A DNA stretch of 64,000 bases from CBDDGJ01 sp965227805 (GCA_965227805.1 CBDDGJ010000001.1:1-64000); one strand, 5' to 3'. Positions 6,482 to 14,312 are shown, counted from the stretch's first letter. Notes: generated by a model not told the origin, from the letters alone. Made by a program: numbers and translations.

Positions 6482-8170
6482 CTAGAATTGTATATCTTCT
6501 GGTTGCCATGCTAAGGCGGCTTTGCGTTGTTCTTCGGTAAGTTTCAGAAAGTCTGTATCCTCACCTGCAAAGCTGGCCGTTAGGGCTTTAACCAATGCAT
6601 CCTTTTTAAGCGCCCGGTGCGCGGTAACCCATGCCTCACCTAGCACCTCACCTGCTATATCAAGCGCAATATCTTTCTTGACACGCGACCAAAAGGCGTT
6701 TGCTGGCCGCCATAGTGATGCAGTATCTGTGCAGATTTCAGCTAAATAGCGGGCAAGACCATTTTGGTTGTCACCCCCGCTTACCAAGCTAAGCGCAAAA
6801 GCGATATTGGCAAGGCGTTCGGTTGCGTTGCGTAACGCATCCTGCTTCGCTTTGCTTTTCGATAGGGCTGTAAATGCAAGTTCAAATGCCGCATCATCGT
6901 TTTCTGCCTGAATATAAGGGCTTTGGGTGCACTCATCTAAAAGCGTCTGCAATTTGCTGAATACCAAGGCATCATCTATCTTTTGCAACGTAAAATGCTC
7001 TGCTGTGATTGTGAAACGCCTATCATAATAATGTCCACCACATAAAACCTGCCGGGCAAAAACAATATTCTTCAAGATGCTTGCCGTGCTTAAGTCAGTT
7101 GTCATCTGATTTTGCGCAATGGCCAGTTTGATAGCATCAACATCCCTTAGCAAAGCCGCACTAAAATGCTCACATGTCCCTGCTCCGTCTGTATCGCTGT
7201 CATTTTTGGGGTGCGCGTTAGCCTTGGCCTGTGTCTTGGTCATATAGCCATGGCCATAATCAAACTCACCTTCAAATGAGATGCCCAGTATAACACCATA
7301 TTTACTGCGTTGTGATGCCTTTGGTTCGCTGTATAATTCCCGAACGAGACCTTTTTCATCGCGCATATGCTCACCCTGCGAGATACGCACAAAGGCGTAG
7401 CCTTCATCTGTGAGCCGCTGTGCTTCACCTGCTAATTTATCTTCGGCAAGTTTGTTTGCCAGTTCAACATCATCAAGATAGGCAATATCATGGAAAAGAT
7501 TGGTGCGAATAGCGCCATTGGCCGCGACATATTCAGCATGGATAAACTTACCCAAGCGCGAATCCGTGTCTATCGCCTCCCCTTGAATGATATTCCTAAT
7601 TTGCCACGGACTATCACCATGCTCATCAAGCAGGCGTTTCTGTTCGGCTTTTGACGATGCACCGGTCAACACCATTGCGGTTTTAATGCTGATGTCATCC
7701 TTACGAAAAGCGTTCAAGACCTTCGTATCCAGCTGGCCAAGTTTAAGCAGTTTTTCCAACTCATTCATTTGCAGATAGAAAGCATCACAAATTTGCTGTT
7801 TTGTCTGCCCCTGCTTTAGTAAATTGGAAAAAGCAAGAAACCTATCAGCTGGGTGCATATCTTCGCGTATGGTGTTTTCGGCCAAAGCGATAGAGAGCGT
7901 ATTTTCACTATCAGCGATTTGACAATTCACCGCCATAGCGGGCGTATCATCATTGCTGGCGATATGTTGCAACGCCGCAAGCCGCGTATTGCCCGCAATA
8001 ACAGTATAGCTGTCATCCGCATTGGCTTTTACGGTAAGCGGCTGGATAAGACCGACAGCGCGGATTGATGCGACAAAATTATCAATTTTCTCACTACTCG
8101 GTTTGCCATAGCGCGGATTATTTTTATCTGCGATAAGTTTGTTAAGCGGGATTGATTTTTGATGTAACAT
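6482..8170 (-). CDS. ParB/RepB/Spo0J-family plasmid protein
   Basis: 562 aa from the ATG at 8170, which has AAGGA 6-10 bases upstream; a longer reading frame from 8215 lacks one. Residues about 4-110 form the ParB N-terminal domain (IPLNKLIADKNNPRYGK, GLIQPLTV, VIAGNTRLAAL, AENTIREDMHPADRF), followed by a HTH region (GQTKQQICDAFYL). The long C-terminal part resembles ParB-like proteins encoded alone on plasmids and integrative elements. No parA is nearby, so a partition role is not shown; such orphan ParB-like proteins may be regulators or nucleases. An R1 leader ends 22 bases before the start. Confidence 0.8.
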   Translation of the reverse strand: MLHQKSIPLNKLIADKNNPRYGKPSSEKIDNFVASIRAVGLIQPLTVKANADDSYTVIAGNTRLAALQHIASNDDTPAMAVNCQIADSENTLSIALAENTIREDMHPADRFLAFSNLLKQGQTKQQICDAFYLQMNELEKLLKLGQLDTKVLNAFRKDDISIKTAMVLTGASSKAEQKRLLDEHGDSPWQIRNIIQGEAIDTDSRLGKFIHAEYVAANGAIRTNLFHDIAYLDDVELANKLAEDKLAGEAQRLTDEGYAFVRISQGEHMRDEKGLVRELYSEPKASQRSKYGVILGISFEGEFDYGHGYMTKTQAKANAHPKNDSDTDGAGTCEHFSAALLRDVDAIKLAIAQNQMTTDLSTASILKNIVFARQVLCGGHYYDRRFTITAEHFTLQKIDDALVFSKLQTLLDECTQSPYIQAENDDAAFELAFTALSKSKAKQDALRNATERLANIAFALSLVSGGDNQNGLARYLAEICTDTASLWRPANAFWSRVKKDIALDIAGEVLGEAWVTAHRALKKDALVKALTASFAGEDTDFLKLTEEQRKAALAWQPEDIQF

Positions 8171-8192
8171 TTTAGTTTCCTTTCTTGAAAAA

Positions 8193-8416
8193 GTGAAAGC
8201 GTGATTGCTTCTCACATATTTTTTTCTTCAATGAAGCAGGGGGGATGTTGTCATGGGGCGCGCTGCCGAGTGGTGCGGGCAGTGAATTTAGCGAAACTAG
8301 ACCGCTTGCGGTCATAGTGCAGCTTAACTGAGCAACCCGGTCGGCAAAGCGTGCGTGCTTTAGCACCTTGCCCTTGACAAGCATCGGGGCGGCACGCCCC
8401 TACCGCGCCAAAGGCG
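8193..8416 (-). repeat. Structured leader element R1, copy c (divergent)
   Basis: Primary sequence differs widely from copies a and b, but every stem is re-formed: P4 GTGAAAGC-GTGATT-GCTTCTCAC (8193-8215), P1 TTGTCA/TGACAA (8248-8253 with 8375-8380), P3 TGCCGA/TCGGCA (8264-8269 with 8341-8346), P2 GTGC-TTTA-GCAC (8355-8366), P0 GGGGCG-GCA-CGCCCC (8386-8400) and P-1 (8406-8416). The strings TTCTTCAATG, GTGGTGCGGGCA (8270-8281) and the TTTA loop are conserved. It has an extra internal hairpin GACCGC-TT-GCGGTC (8310-8323). Confidence 0.75.
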
Positions 8417-8428
8417 TAAAAATAAAGT

Positions 8429-8456
8429 TTGAAACATCATAACTGTTGTGTTACAT
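8429..8456 (+). promoter_or_regulatory. Probable promoter of the dinJ-yafQ operon
   Basis: TTGAAA (8429-8434), 16 bases, then TTACAT (8451-8456). The -10 box is weak. A start near 8463 would leave a leader of about 23 bases containing the GAAGGAG ribosome binding site. Antitoxin operators normally overlap this region, but I cannot identify a clear palindrome. Confidence 0.35.
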
Positions 8457-8485
8457 TGTCATTACAAGTGAAGGAGCTTAATAAA

Positions 8486-8737
8486 ATGCCGAAAACCGAT
8501 ACAGTAACGACCAGAATTGAGCCTGCATTAAAACAAGAAGTGGGGGGTATTTTGCAAGAGCTAGGGCTTAATCTCAGTGATGCGATCACAATGTATTTTA
8601 AGCAAATACAAGCGCATAAAGGTTTACCTTTTCCGGCGCATCTTCCTAATCAACAAACCATTGACGCGCTAAACGAGGATTTATCAAAGCGCAAAACTTA
8701 TATGGCAAAAGACGCGATTGAGATTTTGAATAAATAA
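8486..8737 (+). CDS. RelB/DinJ-family antitoxin
   Basis: 83 aa from the ATG at 8486, which follows GAAGGAG at 9 bases. The N-terminal part (about 1-45) is the ribbon-helix-helix DNA-binding region (TDTVTTRIEPALKQEVGGILQELGLNLSDAITMYFKQI) of the DinJ type; the tail (about 60-83) is the toxin-binding arm. Such antitoxins neutralise the partner RNase and repress their own operon. The stop overlaps the toxin start by one base (TAATG), so the pair is coupled. An upstream in-frame start at 8429 falls on the promoter and is unlikely. Confidence 0.85.
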   Translation: MPKTDTVTTRIEPALKQEVGGILQELGLNLSDAITMYFKQIQAHKGLPFPAHLPNQQTIDALNEDLSKRKTYMAKDAIEILNK

Positions 8738-9009
8738 TGTCATTCGAGATTGCTTTCTCATCCCGCTTCAAAAAAGATTACAAGCTTGCAAAACGGCGCG
8801 GCAAGGATATAAAAAAACTTGACCATCTCATCATAACCCTTGGCACACACGGACAAGCCCCAGCAGATTTAAGGCCACATATATTATCAGGAAACTGGGC
8901 GGGCATATGGGAATGCCACATTGAACCTGATTGGTTACTCATATATGAGTTGGCAAATAATAAAATTTACCTCCGGCGAACTGGCACACATGCCGATTTA
9001 TTTGGATAG
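8737..9009 (+). CDS. YafQ-family mRNA-cleaving toxin
   Basis: 90 aa, RelE superfamily. Residues equivalent to the YafQ active site are all present: H48, H61, D65, W66, H85 and F89 (PHILSG, CHIEPDW, GTHADLF), so the toxin is probably functional. YafQ cleaves mRNA on the ribosome. The pair sits between the ParB leader and the BspA gene and may stabilise the element. The RNase family assignment is firm; activity is inferred from the conserved residues. Confidence 0.88.
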   Translation: MSFEIAFSSRFKKDYKLAKRRGKDIKKLDHLIITLGTHGQAPADLRPHILSGNWAGIWECHIEPDWLLIYELANNKIYLRRTGTHADLFG

Positions 9010-9040
9010 AGGCAATATTGTCGCAACATTTAACCGAGGT

Positions 9041-9075
9041 AACAACTGCCATAGCGCGCCGGACATGCGCGTTTA
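9041..9075 (-). repeat. Fragment of intergenic repeat R2
   Basis: 35 bases matching the AACAACTGCCATAGCGCGCC... end of R2, without the terminator part. It lies just downstream of the toxin gene. Confidence 0.6.
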
Positions 9076-9251
9076 TAGAACGGAAATTTGCACTATGATT
9101 ATGCACGCGATAAAAATGGCCAAAATAATGCACATCGGCCCTAAATAGCGCTGCATAAGCGCTTTGCAAAATCATAAATCATCTTTAATTAAGCAATAAG
9201 AGCACTGCATCTAACAATGCAGAACCCTAGCGTATATTACAGAAAGCCCAA

Positions 9252-10799
9252 TTATACGACCTCTAGCCCGCCATCCGTGATTGTCCAGCCATAATCATTG
9301 ATGAGAATATCCCGCGCCGCTTCGCCAGCAGCGCTATATTTACTATTACCGCTATCAAAATAAACGCCAGATTGAATTCCCGTTTCACCTGCTGCTGCGT
9401 CTATCGTCGACCACCCAATAAGCAGAGAATCATAATTCGCTGTGCTTAGCTTTGTATTTTCGAACATATGAGACGCGTATTTAAGCGAAGAAATATCCCA
9501 ATCACCAATGTTCTGATTAAAGGCATCAGCATTTCTAAACATATAGCTCATATCTGTCACAGCAGACACATTCCAATCGCTAATGTTCTGGTTAAAGGTA
9601 TCAGCATTTCCAAACATCTGACTCATATCCGTTACAGAAGACACATTCCAGCTATTAATATCCTGATTGAAAGAATCGGCATTAGCAAACATATTGTTCA
9701 TATCTGTTACAGAAGACACATCCCAATCGCTAATGTTCTGGTTAAAGTCTAGAGTGCTGCTAAACATATTGCTCATATCTATTACAGAAGACACATCCCA
9801 ACCGCTAATGTCTCCATTAAAGGTAACGGCAGCCTCAAATATAGAGCGCATATTCGTAACAGAAGACACATCCCAATCGTTAATGTTCTGGTTAAAGGCT
9901 CGGGTAAATTGAAACATAGCCTCCATATTAGTCACAGAGGACACATCCCAACCGCTAATATCCTGATTAAAGTTACCGACCTCATAAAACATATAACTCA
10001 TATCTATTACAGAAGACACATCCCAACCGCTAATATCCTGATTGAAAGAAGCAGCTATATAGAACATGTAGCTCATATCTGTTACGGAAGACACATCCCA
10101 GCTATTTATATCCTGATCAAATCTTATCGCATCTGCAAACATATAACTCATATCCGTAACAGAAGACACGTCCCAGCTGCTAATGTCCCCATTAAAGTCA
10201 CCGGCACCCCAAAACATCTTACTCATATCCGTGACATTAGACACGTCCCAGCTGTTAAGATCCTGATTAAAGGGGCCGGAATTCTCAAACATAGACGACA
10301 TATTTGTAGCCAAGGACGTATCCATATCAGAGATATCATTAAAACTCTTTTGGTCTTGATAAAGCTCGGATAAATCGGCGCTCTCATTATTGATAAGTGT
10401 TTGGACTTCTTCTAAAGTCGGTAAGTTAGAAAAGCCCGTTTCTGCCTGTATCGCTGCTTGATAACGCGTTTCCAGATATTTATTCACACCATCTGCAACG
10501 ACCATAAGGTCATCGGCTGTTACCGCATCACCATCAGTATTTTGTGCACCACCAGCTGATGCAGAATCTTCCAATATGGCAGCAAGAACTTCCTCTTCTG
10601 TCGGTTCACCGCCCGATGACGAATCATCACCGCCGCCGCACGCAGCTAAAACCAAAAGCGAACTCAGCACACCAAAGGGAGAAAAAGAATTGAGCTGCTT
10701 TTTCTTGGGTAATACATCATCTAGTGTATCCGTGCGGAGGCATATTTTTTCACCTGGAAAATCTATATTTTTATACATATCACTTTTCGTAAAAGCCAT
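9252..10799 (-). CDS. BspA-type (DUF285) repeat lipoprotein
   Basis: 515 aa. Residues 1-40 are an unusually long, partly charged N-region. They are followed by a hydrophobic stretch and a lipobox ending LVLAAC, with Cys54 as the predicted lipidation site, then a Gly/Ser/Asp/Glu linker. Residues about 70-165 are a domain shared with the paralogue at 21504 (EDSASAGGAQN, NKYLETRYQAAIQAETGFSNLP). About 11 DUF285 repeats of 25 residues follow (WDVSSVTDMSYMF..A..FNQDIS) and a cap ending GWTITDGGLEVV. DUF285 proteins are surface leucine-rich-repeat-like proteins, often in adhesion. The start is chosen for AGGAGGGGAC directly upstream of the ATG at 10799. Confidence 0.8.
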   Translation of the reverse strand: MAFTKSDMYKNIDFPGEKICLRTDTLDDVLPKKKQLNSFSPFGVLSSLLVLAACGGGDDSSSGGEPTEEEVLAAILEDSASAGGAQNTDGDAVTADDLMVVADGVNKYLETRYQAAIQAETGFSNLPTLEEVQTLINNESADLSELYQDQKSFNDISDMDTSLATNMSSMFENSGPFNQDLNSWDVSNVTDMSKMFWGAGDFNGDISSWDVSSVTDMSYMFADAIRFDQDINSWDVSSVTDMSYMFYIAASFNQDISGWDVSSVIDMSYMFYEVGNFNQDISGWDVSSVTNMEAMFQFTRAFNQNINDWDVSSVTNMRSIFEAAVTFNGDISGWDVSSVIDMSNMFSSTLDFNQNISDWDVSSVTDMNNMFANADSFNQDINSWNVSSVTDMSQMFGNADTFNQNISDWNVSAVTDMSYMFRNADAFNQNIGDWDISSLKYASHMFENTKLSTANYDSLLIGWSTIDAAAGETGIQSGVYFDSGNSKYSAAGEAARDILINDYGWTITDGGLEVV

Positions 10800-10876
10800 G
10801 TCCCCTCCTAACTTTGTATGGTTCGGAATGAACACTTTTGAGTAGATGCAAAATTACGCAAAAGCATTACATTTCG

Positions 10877-10933
10877 TAATCTAAATTAAAAAGATTTTAG
10901 ATTAAAATTAGAGAAAAAAGATATAGGTGTCAA
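10877..10933 (-). promoter_or_regulatory. Promoter and inverted repeat upstream of the BspA gene
   Basis: On the minus strand TTGACA (10933-10928), 17 bases and TAATTT (10910-10905). A perfect 9-bp inverted repeat TAATCTAAA/TTTAGATTA (10877-10885 with 10896-10904, 10-base loop) lies over the predicted transcription start. It could be an operator or a 5' hairpin. The leader to the ATG would be about 100 bases. Confidence 0.5.
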
Positions 10934-10960
10934 TATTTACCACGTATCTATATTGCTACA

Positions 10961-11231
10961 CCACTTCTAGCCCGCCATCTGTGATTGTCTAGCCATATTC
11001 ATTGATGAGAATATCCCGCGCCGCTTCACCAACAGCGCTATATTTACTATCACCGCCATCAAAATAAACGCCAGATTAAATTCCCGTTTCACCTGCTGCT
11101 GCGTCTATCGTCGACCACCCGATAAGCAGAGAATCATAATTCGCTGTGCTTAGTGTAATACCGGAAAACATAGAAGATGCATTTGTTAGGGACGAAATAT
11201 CCCAGTCACCAAGGTTCTGGTTAAAGGAACC
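10961..11231 (-). pseudogene. Remnant of a third BspA-type gene (C-terminal end)
   Basis: About 270 bases closely matching the 3' end of the BspA gene at 9258-9528, in the same orientation. They include the GWTITDGG cap region and the start of the last repeat. Two in-frame stops are visible: TGG to TAG in the GWTI motif and CAA to TAA in GIQSG. The copy breaks off after GTTCTGGTTAAAGGAACC and is joined directly to repeat R2. The upstream part of the gene is missing. Confidence 0.85.
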
Positions 11232-11325
11232 GCCATACATGCGCGTTTACATGGCTTTGGGTATAATTACACTTGGGCAAAACAGACAAATCAGCGAAAA
11301 GACGACCCTTGTGAGAGCCGCCTTT
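11231..11325 (-). repeat. Intergenic repeat R2, copy 4
   Basis: Shares ACATGCGCGTTTA through GTGAGAGCCGCC with copies 1 and 2 but lacks the AGCGCGCCGG segment. One side joins the BspA remnant; the other runs into the 3' end of the ORF at 11247-11732. Confidence 0.7.
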
Positions 11326-11732
11326 TGCTTTGCTAAGCGGGGGGTTTTAGAGCCTGTGAGGCGTCTTTCTTTTTGCCCCCATATATGCCATTGCGCCCGC
11401 ACACGCGGGGATTTACGCGCATCATCATCCATAACCCTATAAGCCTGGGCAAGCTCTTCGCGTTCCGCATAGAGCGCGATAAGGGCATCCTTATAATCAC
11501 GGGGGCCATAATCAATATGCGGCAGGGCATATTGATGTGGCCGCCTATACTGGCTCTTATCTTCTTTCGCCTTGTTGCTGATATAATCAGCAAGGGCTTC
11601 ACCCGTTATATCCCATGGGCGTGCTGTATCTACTGTGTCGGGGGCTGGCTTATGTTTAGCAGCCAGCCCGTGATAGCTTTTAGCTTTGAGCTTATCTAAA
11701 AGCTCTGGACGTGGGCCATTTTCCTGTGGCAT
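11247..11732 (-). CDS. Hypothetical protein with 3' end read into repeat R2
   Basis: 161 codons from an ATG with GGAG about 9 bases upstream. The body (residues about 1-132) is hydrophilic and charged, with segments PWDITGEALADYI and RRPHQYALPHIDYGPRDYKDALIALYAEREELAQAY; I do not recognise a family. The last 30 residues are a reading of repeat R2. At 11339-11344 there is a run of six G (six C on the coding strand). With one base fewer the frame would end at a TAG just before the R2 terminator, where the ArdC gene also ends. The present C-terminus is therefore probably a frameshift product. Codons upstream look intact. Confidence 0.5.
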   Translation of the reverse strand: MPQENGPRPELLDKLKAKSYHGLAAKHKPAPDTVDTARPWDITGEALADYISNKAKEDKSQYRRPHQYALPHIDYGPRDYKDALIALYAEREELAQAYRVMDDDARKSPRVRAQWHIWGQKERRLTGSKTPRLAKQKAALTRVVFSLICLFCPSVIIPKAM

Positions 11733-11794
11733 GTGCCGCTCTCCAGGAAGAGAGCAGGCCGCAAAATATTATTCAGAAAAACGCTGTTTTCCTA

Positions 11795-11900
11795 TTGACT
11801 TTTGTGAGAGCAGGCTGTAGAAGGAAACCATCTTATTTGAGGTTTCTTTTACAACCCTTTTGAATTTCCCCTAGTTCGTCGCTGGGGGTTTTTCTTTTTC
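11795..11900 (+). ncRNA. Candidate small RNA with own promoter and terminator
   Basis: TTGACT (11795-11800), 17 bases and TAGAAG (11818-11823) precede about 60 bases without an ORF. That stretch ends in a strong plus-strand terminator: CCCCTAG (11868-11874) pairs with CTGGGGG (11882-11888, one T-G pair), followed by TTTTTCTTTTTC. A second inverted repeat AAGGAAACC/GGTTTCTTT (11821-11829 with 11841-11849) overlaps the predicted start. No protein gene on this strand needs the terminator. The identity is unknown. Confidence 0.4.
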
Positions 11901-12008
11901 TCTATATATTTATTTACTGCGTTTGATTATGCGGCCTTGCAATCCTCCAATATCAAGAGTCTTGATTCGCCCGCTTAATTATGTTATCATTAAGTGCAAG
12001 GTTAGCTA

Positions 12009-12082
12009 TGGAGCGGGTGAAGGGAATCGAACCCTCATCTTCAGCTTGGAAGGCTGCGGCTCTACCATTGAGCTACACCCGC
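12009..12082 (-). tRNA. tRNA-Gly (anticodon TCC)
   Basis: Read on the minus strand, the 74 bases form a full cloverleaf. The acceptor GCGGGTG pairs with CACCCGC, a D-arm with AGCTCAATGGTAGAGC follows, the anticodon loop is CTTCCAA (TCC), and the T-arm contains GGTTCGATTCC. TCCA, including an encoded CCA, ends the gene. The 3' end faces the accessory region, so this tRNA is a candidate integration site for the element to its left. I did not find a second copy of the 3' end within the window. Confidence 0.95.
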
Positions 12083-12116
12083 ATGAAAAATCGTTTGTCT
12101 ATCTAGCACATATATT

Positions 12117-12824
12117 TTATGGCGTATAGTTTATTATTTTCCCTGTTTCAGTAAATTCATGCGATGCGAGTTTTAGAAATAAAGGCGCAATATCTTCCGG
12201 CGTGGGTAATGTGGTTGGGTCTTCGCCGGGCATGGCCTTCGCACGCATCGCTGTTGCAACAGGGCCAGGTGAAAGCAAATTCACCCGCAATTTATCATTT
12301 ACATGTTCAGCCGCCCAAGATTTTATCAAAGCATCAAGCGCGGCTTTGGTTGCGGTGTAAGTTCCCCAAAAGGGGCGATTTTTTTGCACAGCGCCGGAGG
12401 TAACAAAAACCGCGCGCGGGGTTTTCGCTTGTAAAAGCAAAGAGTCCATAGCACGAATAAGCCGCATATTTGCCGTTACATTTACGGCAAATGCCATTTC
12501 AAAATCTTGCGGAGGAATATGAGCAGCAGGGGCTAAAGGACCTAATAATCCGGCATTGCCGATCAAAATATCTAATTTACCCCAGCGTTCAAATATGCTT
12601 GCTGCAAGTCGGTCAATCGCATCATAATCGGTTAAATCCAGCGGCACACCAGTTGCCTTGCCACCGGCTTGTGTGATTTTATCATATAGATTTTCCAATG
12701 CACCTTGTGTGCGGCCAAGCAAAAACACATGTGCGCCTGCATGGGCGAGCGCTTGTGCGACAGCGGCACCTAATCCCCGACTGGCGCCGGTGACAAGCGC
12801 AATTTTTTCGTTAAATGCGCTCAT
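12117..12824 (-). CDS. Short-chain dehydrogenase/reductase
   Basis: 235 aa classical SDR. The nucleotide-binding TGASRGLG is near residues 13-20, NAG at about 91, a catalytic Ser in VTSGA, and YTATK (Tyr and Lys) near 153-157, then the LSPGPV segment. Substrate cannot be read from the sequence. The gene overlaps the end of purF by four bases (ATGA), a linkage common in alphaproteobacteria, so it is translated with the purine gene. It is the last gene of the minus-strand housekeeping run before tRNA-Gly. Confidence 0.85.
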   Translation of the reverse strand: MSAFNEKIALVTGASRGLGAAVAQALAHAGAHVFLLGRTQGALENLYDKITQAGGKATGVPLDLTDYDAIDRLAASIFERWGKLDILIGNAGLLGPLAPAAHIPPQDFEMAFAVNVTANMRLIRAMDSLLLQAKTPRAVFVTSGAVQKNRPFWGTYTATKAALDALIKSWAAEHVNDKLRVNLLSPGPVATAMRAKAMPGEDPTTLPTPEDIAPLFLKLASHEFTETGKIINYTP

Positions 12825-14296
12825 ATACGCTCATTCAAAAGCGATAATTGCTGTGCTTTGTTGGGGGTGCCATGTTTATCGGTAAGCCGTGTGGGATAGT
12901 CGCCAGTAAAGCAATGGTCAGTAAAGGCGACATTTTCTGGGTCGCGTCCCTGAGGATGCCCTAAAGCCTGATAGAGCCCGTCAACGGATAAAAACACCAA
13001 GCTATCAGCACCAATAGCCTGGCGCATATCCTCTAAACTATGCGTTGCGGCCAAAAGTTCATTATCGTCTGGCGTATCAATACCATAATAATCCGGATAT
13101 TTAATCGGTGGTGAGGCAATACACATATGCACTTTTCTTGCGCCTGCATCGCGCATCATTTGAACAATTTTTCGTGATGTTGTGCCGCGCACAATTGAAT
13201 CGTCAATGAGAATAATATCTTTTCCTTCAACCAATAAGTTTGTCGGATTATGCTTGCGTTTTACGGCAGCATCTCGAATTTTCTGCGTTGGTTGAATGAA
13301 TGTGCGTCCGATATAGTGATTACGAATAATGCCAAGTTCAAACGGAATACCAGATTGCTCGGCATAGCCGATTGCGGCGGGCACACCGGAATCGGGAACG
13401 GGGATCACATAATCGGCATCAATATTTTTTTGTTGTGCGAGGCAGCGTCCAAGCGCTTTGCGGATTTCATAAACAGATTGCCCCCCGATGAGACTATCGG
13501 GGCGGGCAAAATAAATATATTCGAACACGCAAGGACGCGGTGCACAAGGGGGGAAGGGGGTATAGCTTTCTATTTTATCTTTTCCCTCTTGCCCTGCTGT
13601 GATGACAATAATTTCACCATTTTCGATTTCGCGAATAAATTTTGCGCCGATAATATCCAGCGCGCATGTTTCTGAGGCGAGAATATAATGCCCATCCAAT
13701 TCACCCAAAATGAGTGGGCGAATACCAAGCGGGTCGCGCGCGCCGATAAGTTTTTTATTGGTAAGGGCAACCAACGCATAAGCGCCCTCCACCTGAAACA
13801 AAGCATCAATCAAACGGTTCATTGTATCTTGTCGTTTGGAGCGCGCAATAAGCTGCAAAATCGTTTCCGTATCAGAAGTCGATTGAAAAATAGCCCCTTG
13901 CTCAATCAGTTTATCACGTAATGTCATGGCATTGCTTAAATTTCCATTATGGGCGATGGCGAAGCCGCCCCCGGAAAATTCGGCAAAAAGCGGTTGTATA
14001 TTTCGAACAAGGGTTTCCCCCCCGCTTGTGGAATAACGCACATGGCCAATCGCTGCGCTTCCTTCCAGGCTATCAATTACATTTTGTTTGGTAAAATGTT
14101 CGCTTACCAAGCCCAGCCGTCTTTCAGCGTGGAAGCGTTCGCCGTCAAAACTTACAATGCCGGTTGCCTCTTGTCCACGATGTTGCAGGGCATGTAACCC
14201 CAAGGCTGTGAGTGCTGCGGCATCTGGATGCCCGAAAATACCAAATACACCACATTCTTCTCTTAGCCTATCATCATCATGGTCTATCATGCGCAT
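12821..14296 (-). CDS. purF: Amidophosphoribosyltransferase (first step of purine synthesis)
   Basis: 491 aa. PurF transfers ammonia from glutamine to PRPP to give phosphoribosylamine. The glutaminase nucleophile is the Cys in REECGVFGIFG (Cys15, exposed after removal of a short propeptide). HRGQEATGI and GNLSNA follow. The C-terminal phosphoribosyltransferase domain has the PRPP loop ILIDDSIVRGTTSRKIV. An alternative ATG two codons in (14290) is equally well placed with respect to GGGATAGGA. It lies downstream of cvpA, the usual pairing. Confidence 0.95.
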   Translation of the reverse strand: MRMIDHDDDRLREECGVFGIFGHPDAAALTALGLHALQHRGQEATGIVSFDGERFHAERRLGLVSEHFTKQNVIDSLEGSAAIGHVRYSTSGGETLVRNIQPLFAEFSGGGFAIAHNGNLSNAMTLRDKLIEQGAIFQSTSDTETILQLIARSKRQDTMNRLIDALFQVEGAYALVALTNKKLIGARDPLGIRPLILGELDGHYILASETCALDIIGAKFIREIENGEIIVITAGQEGKDKIESYTPFPPCAPRPCVFEYIYFARPDSLIGGQSVYEIRKALGRCLAQQKNIDADYVIPVPDSGVPAAIGYAEQSGIPFELGIIRNHYIGRTFIQPTQKIRDAAVKRKHNPTNLLVEGKDIILIDDSIVRGTTSRKIVQMMRDAGARKVHMCIASPPIKYPDYYGIDTPDDNELLAATHSLEDMRQAIGADSLVFLSVDGLYQALGHPQGRDPENVAFTDHCFTGDYPTRLTDKHGTPNKAQQLSLLNERI

Positions 14297-14312
14297 TTCC
14301 TATCCCTCGTGA

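Noticed and set aside
6255..6509. Minus-strand ORFs within the R2, P0 and leader regions (for example 6255-6509, 6020-6250, 4705-4904)
   Set aside because: They run through terminator and hairpin repeats, have no protein-like pattern, and recur only because the repeat recurs.
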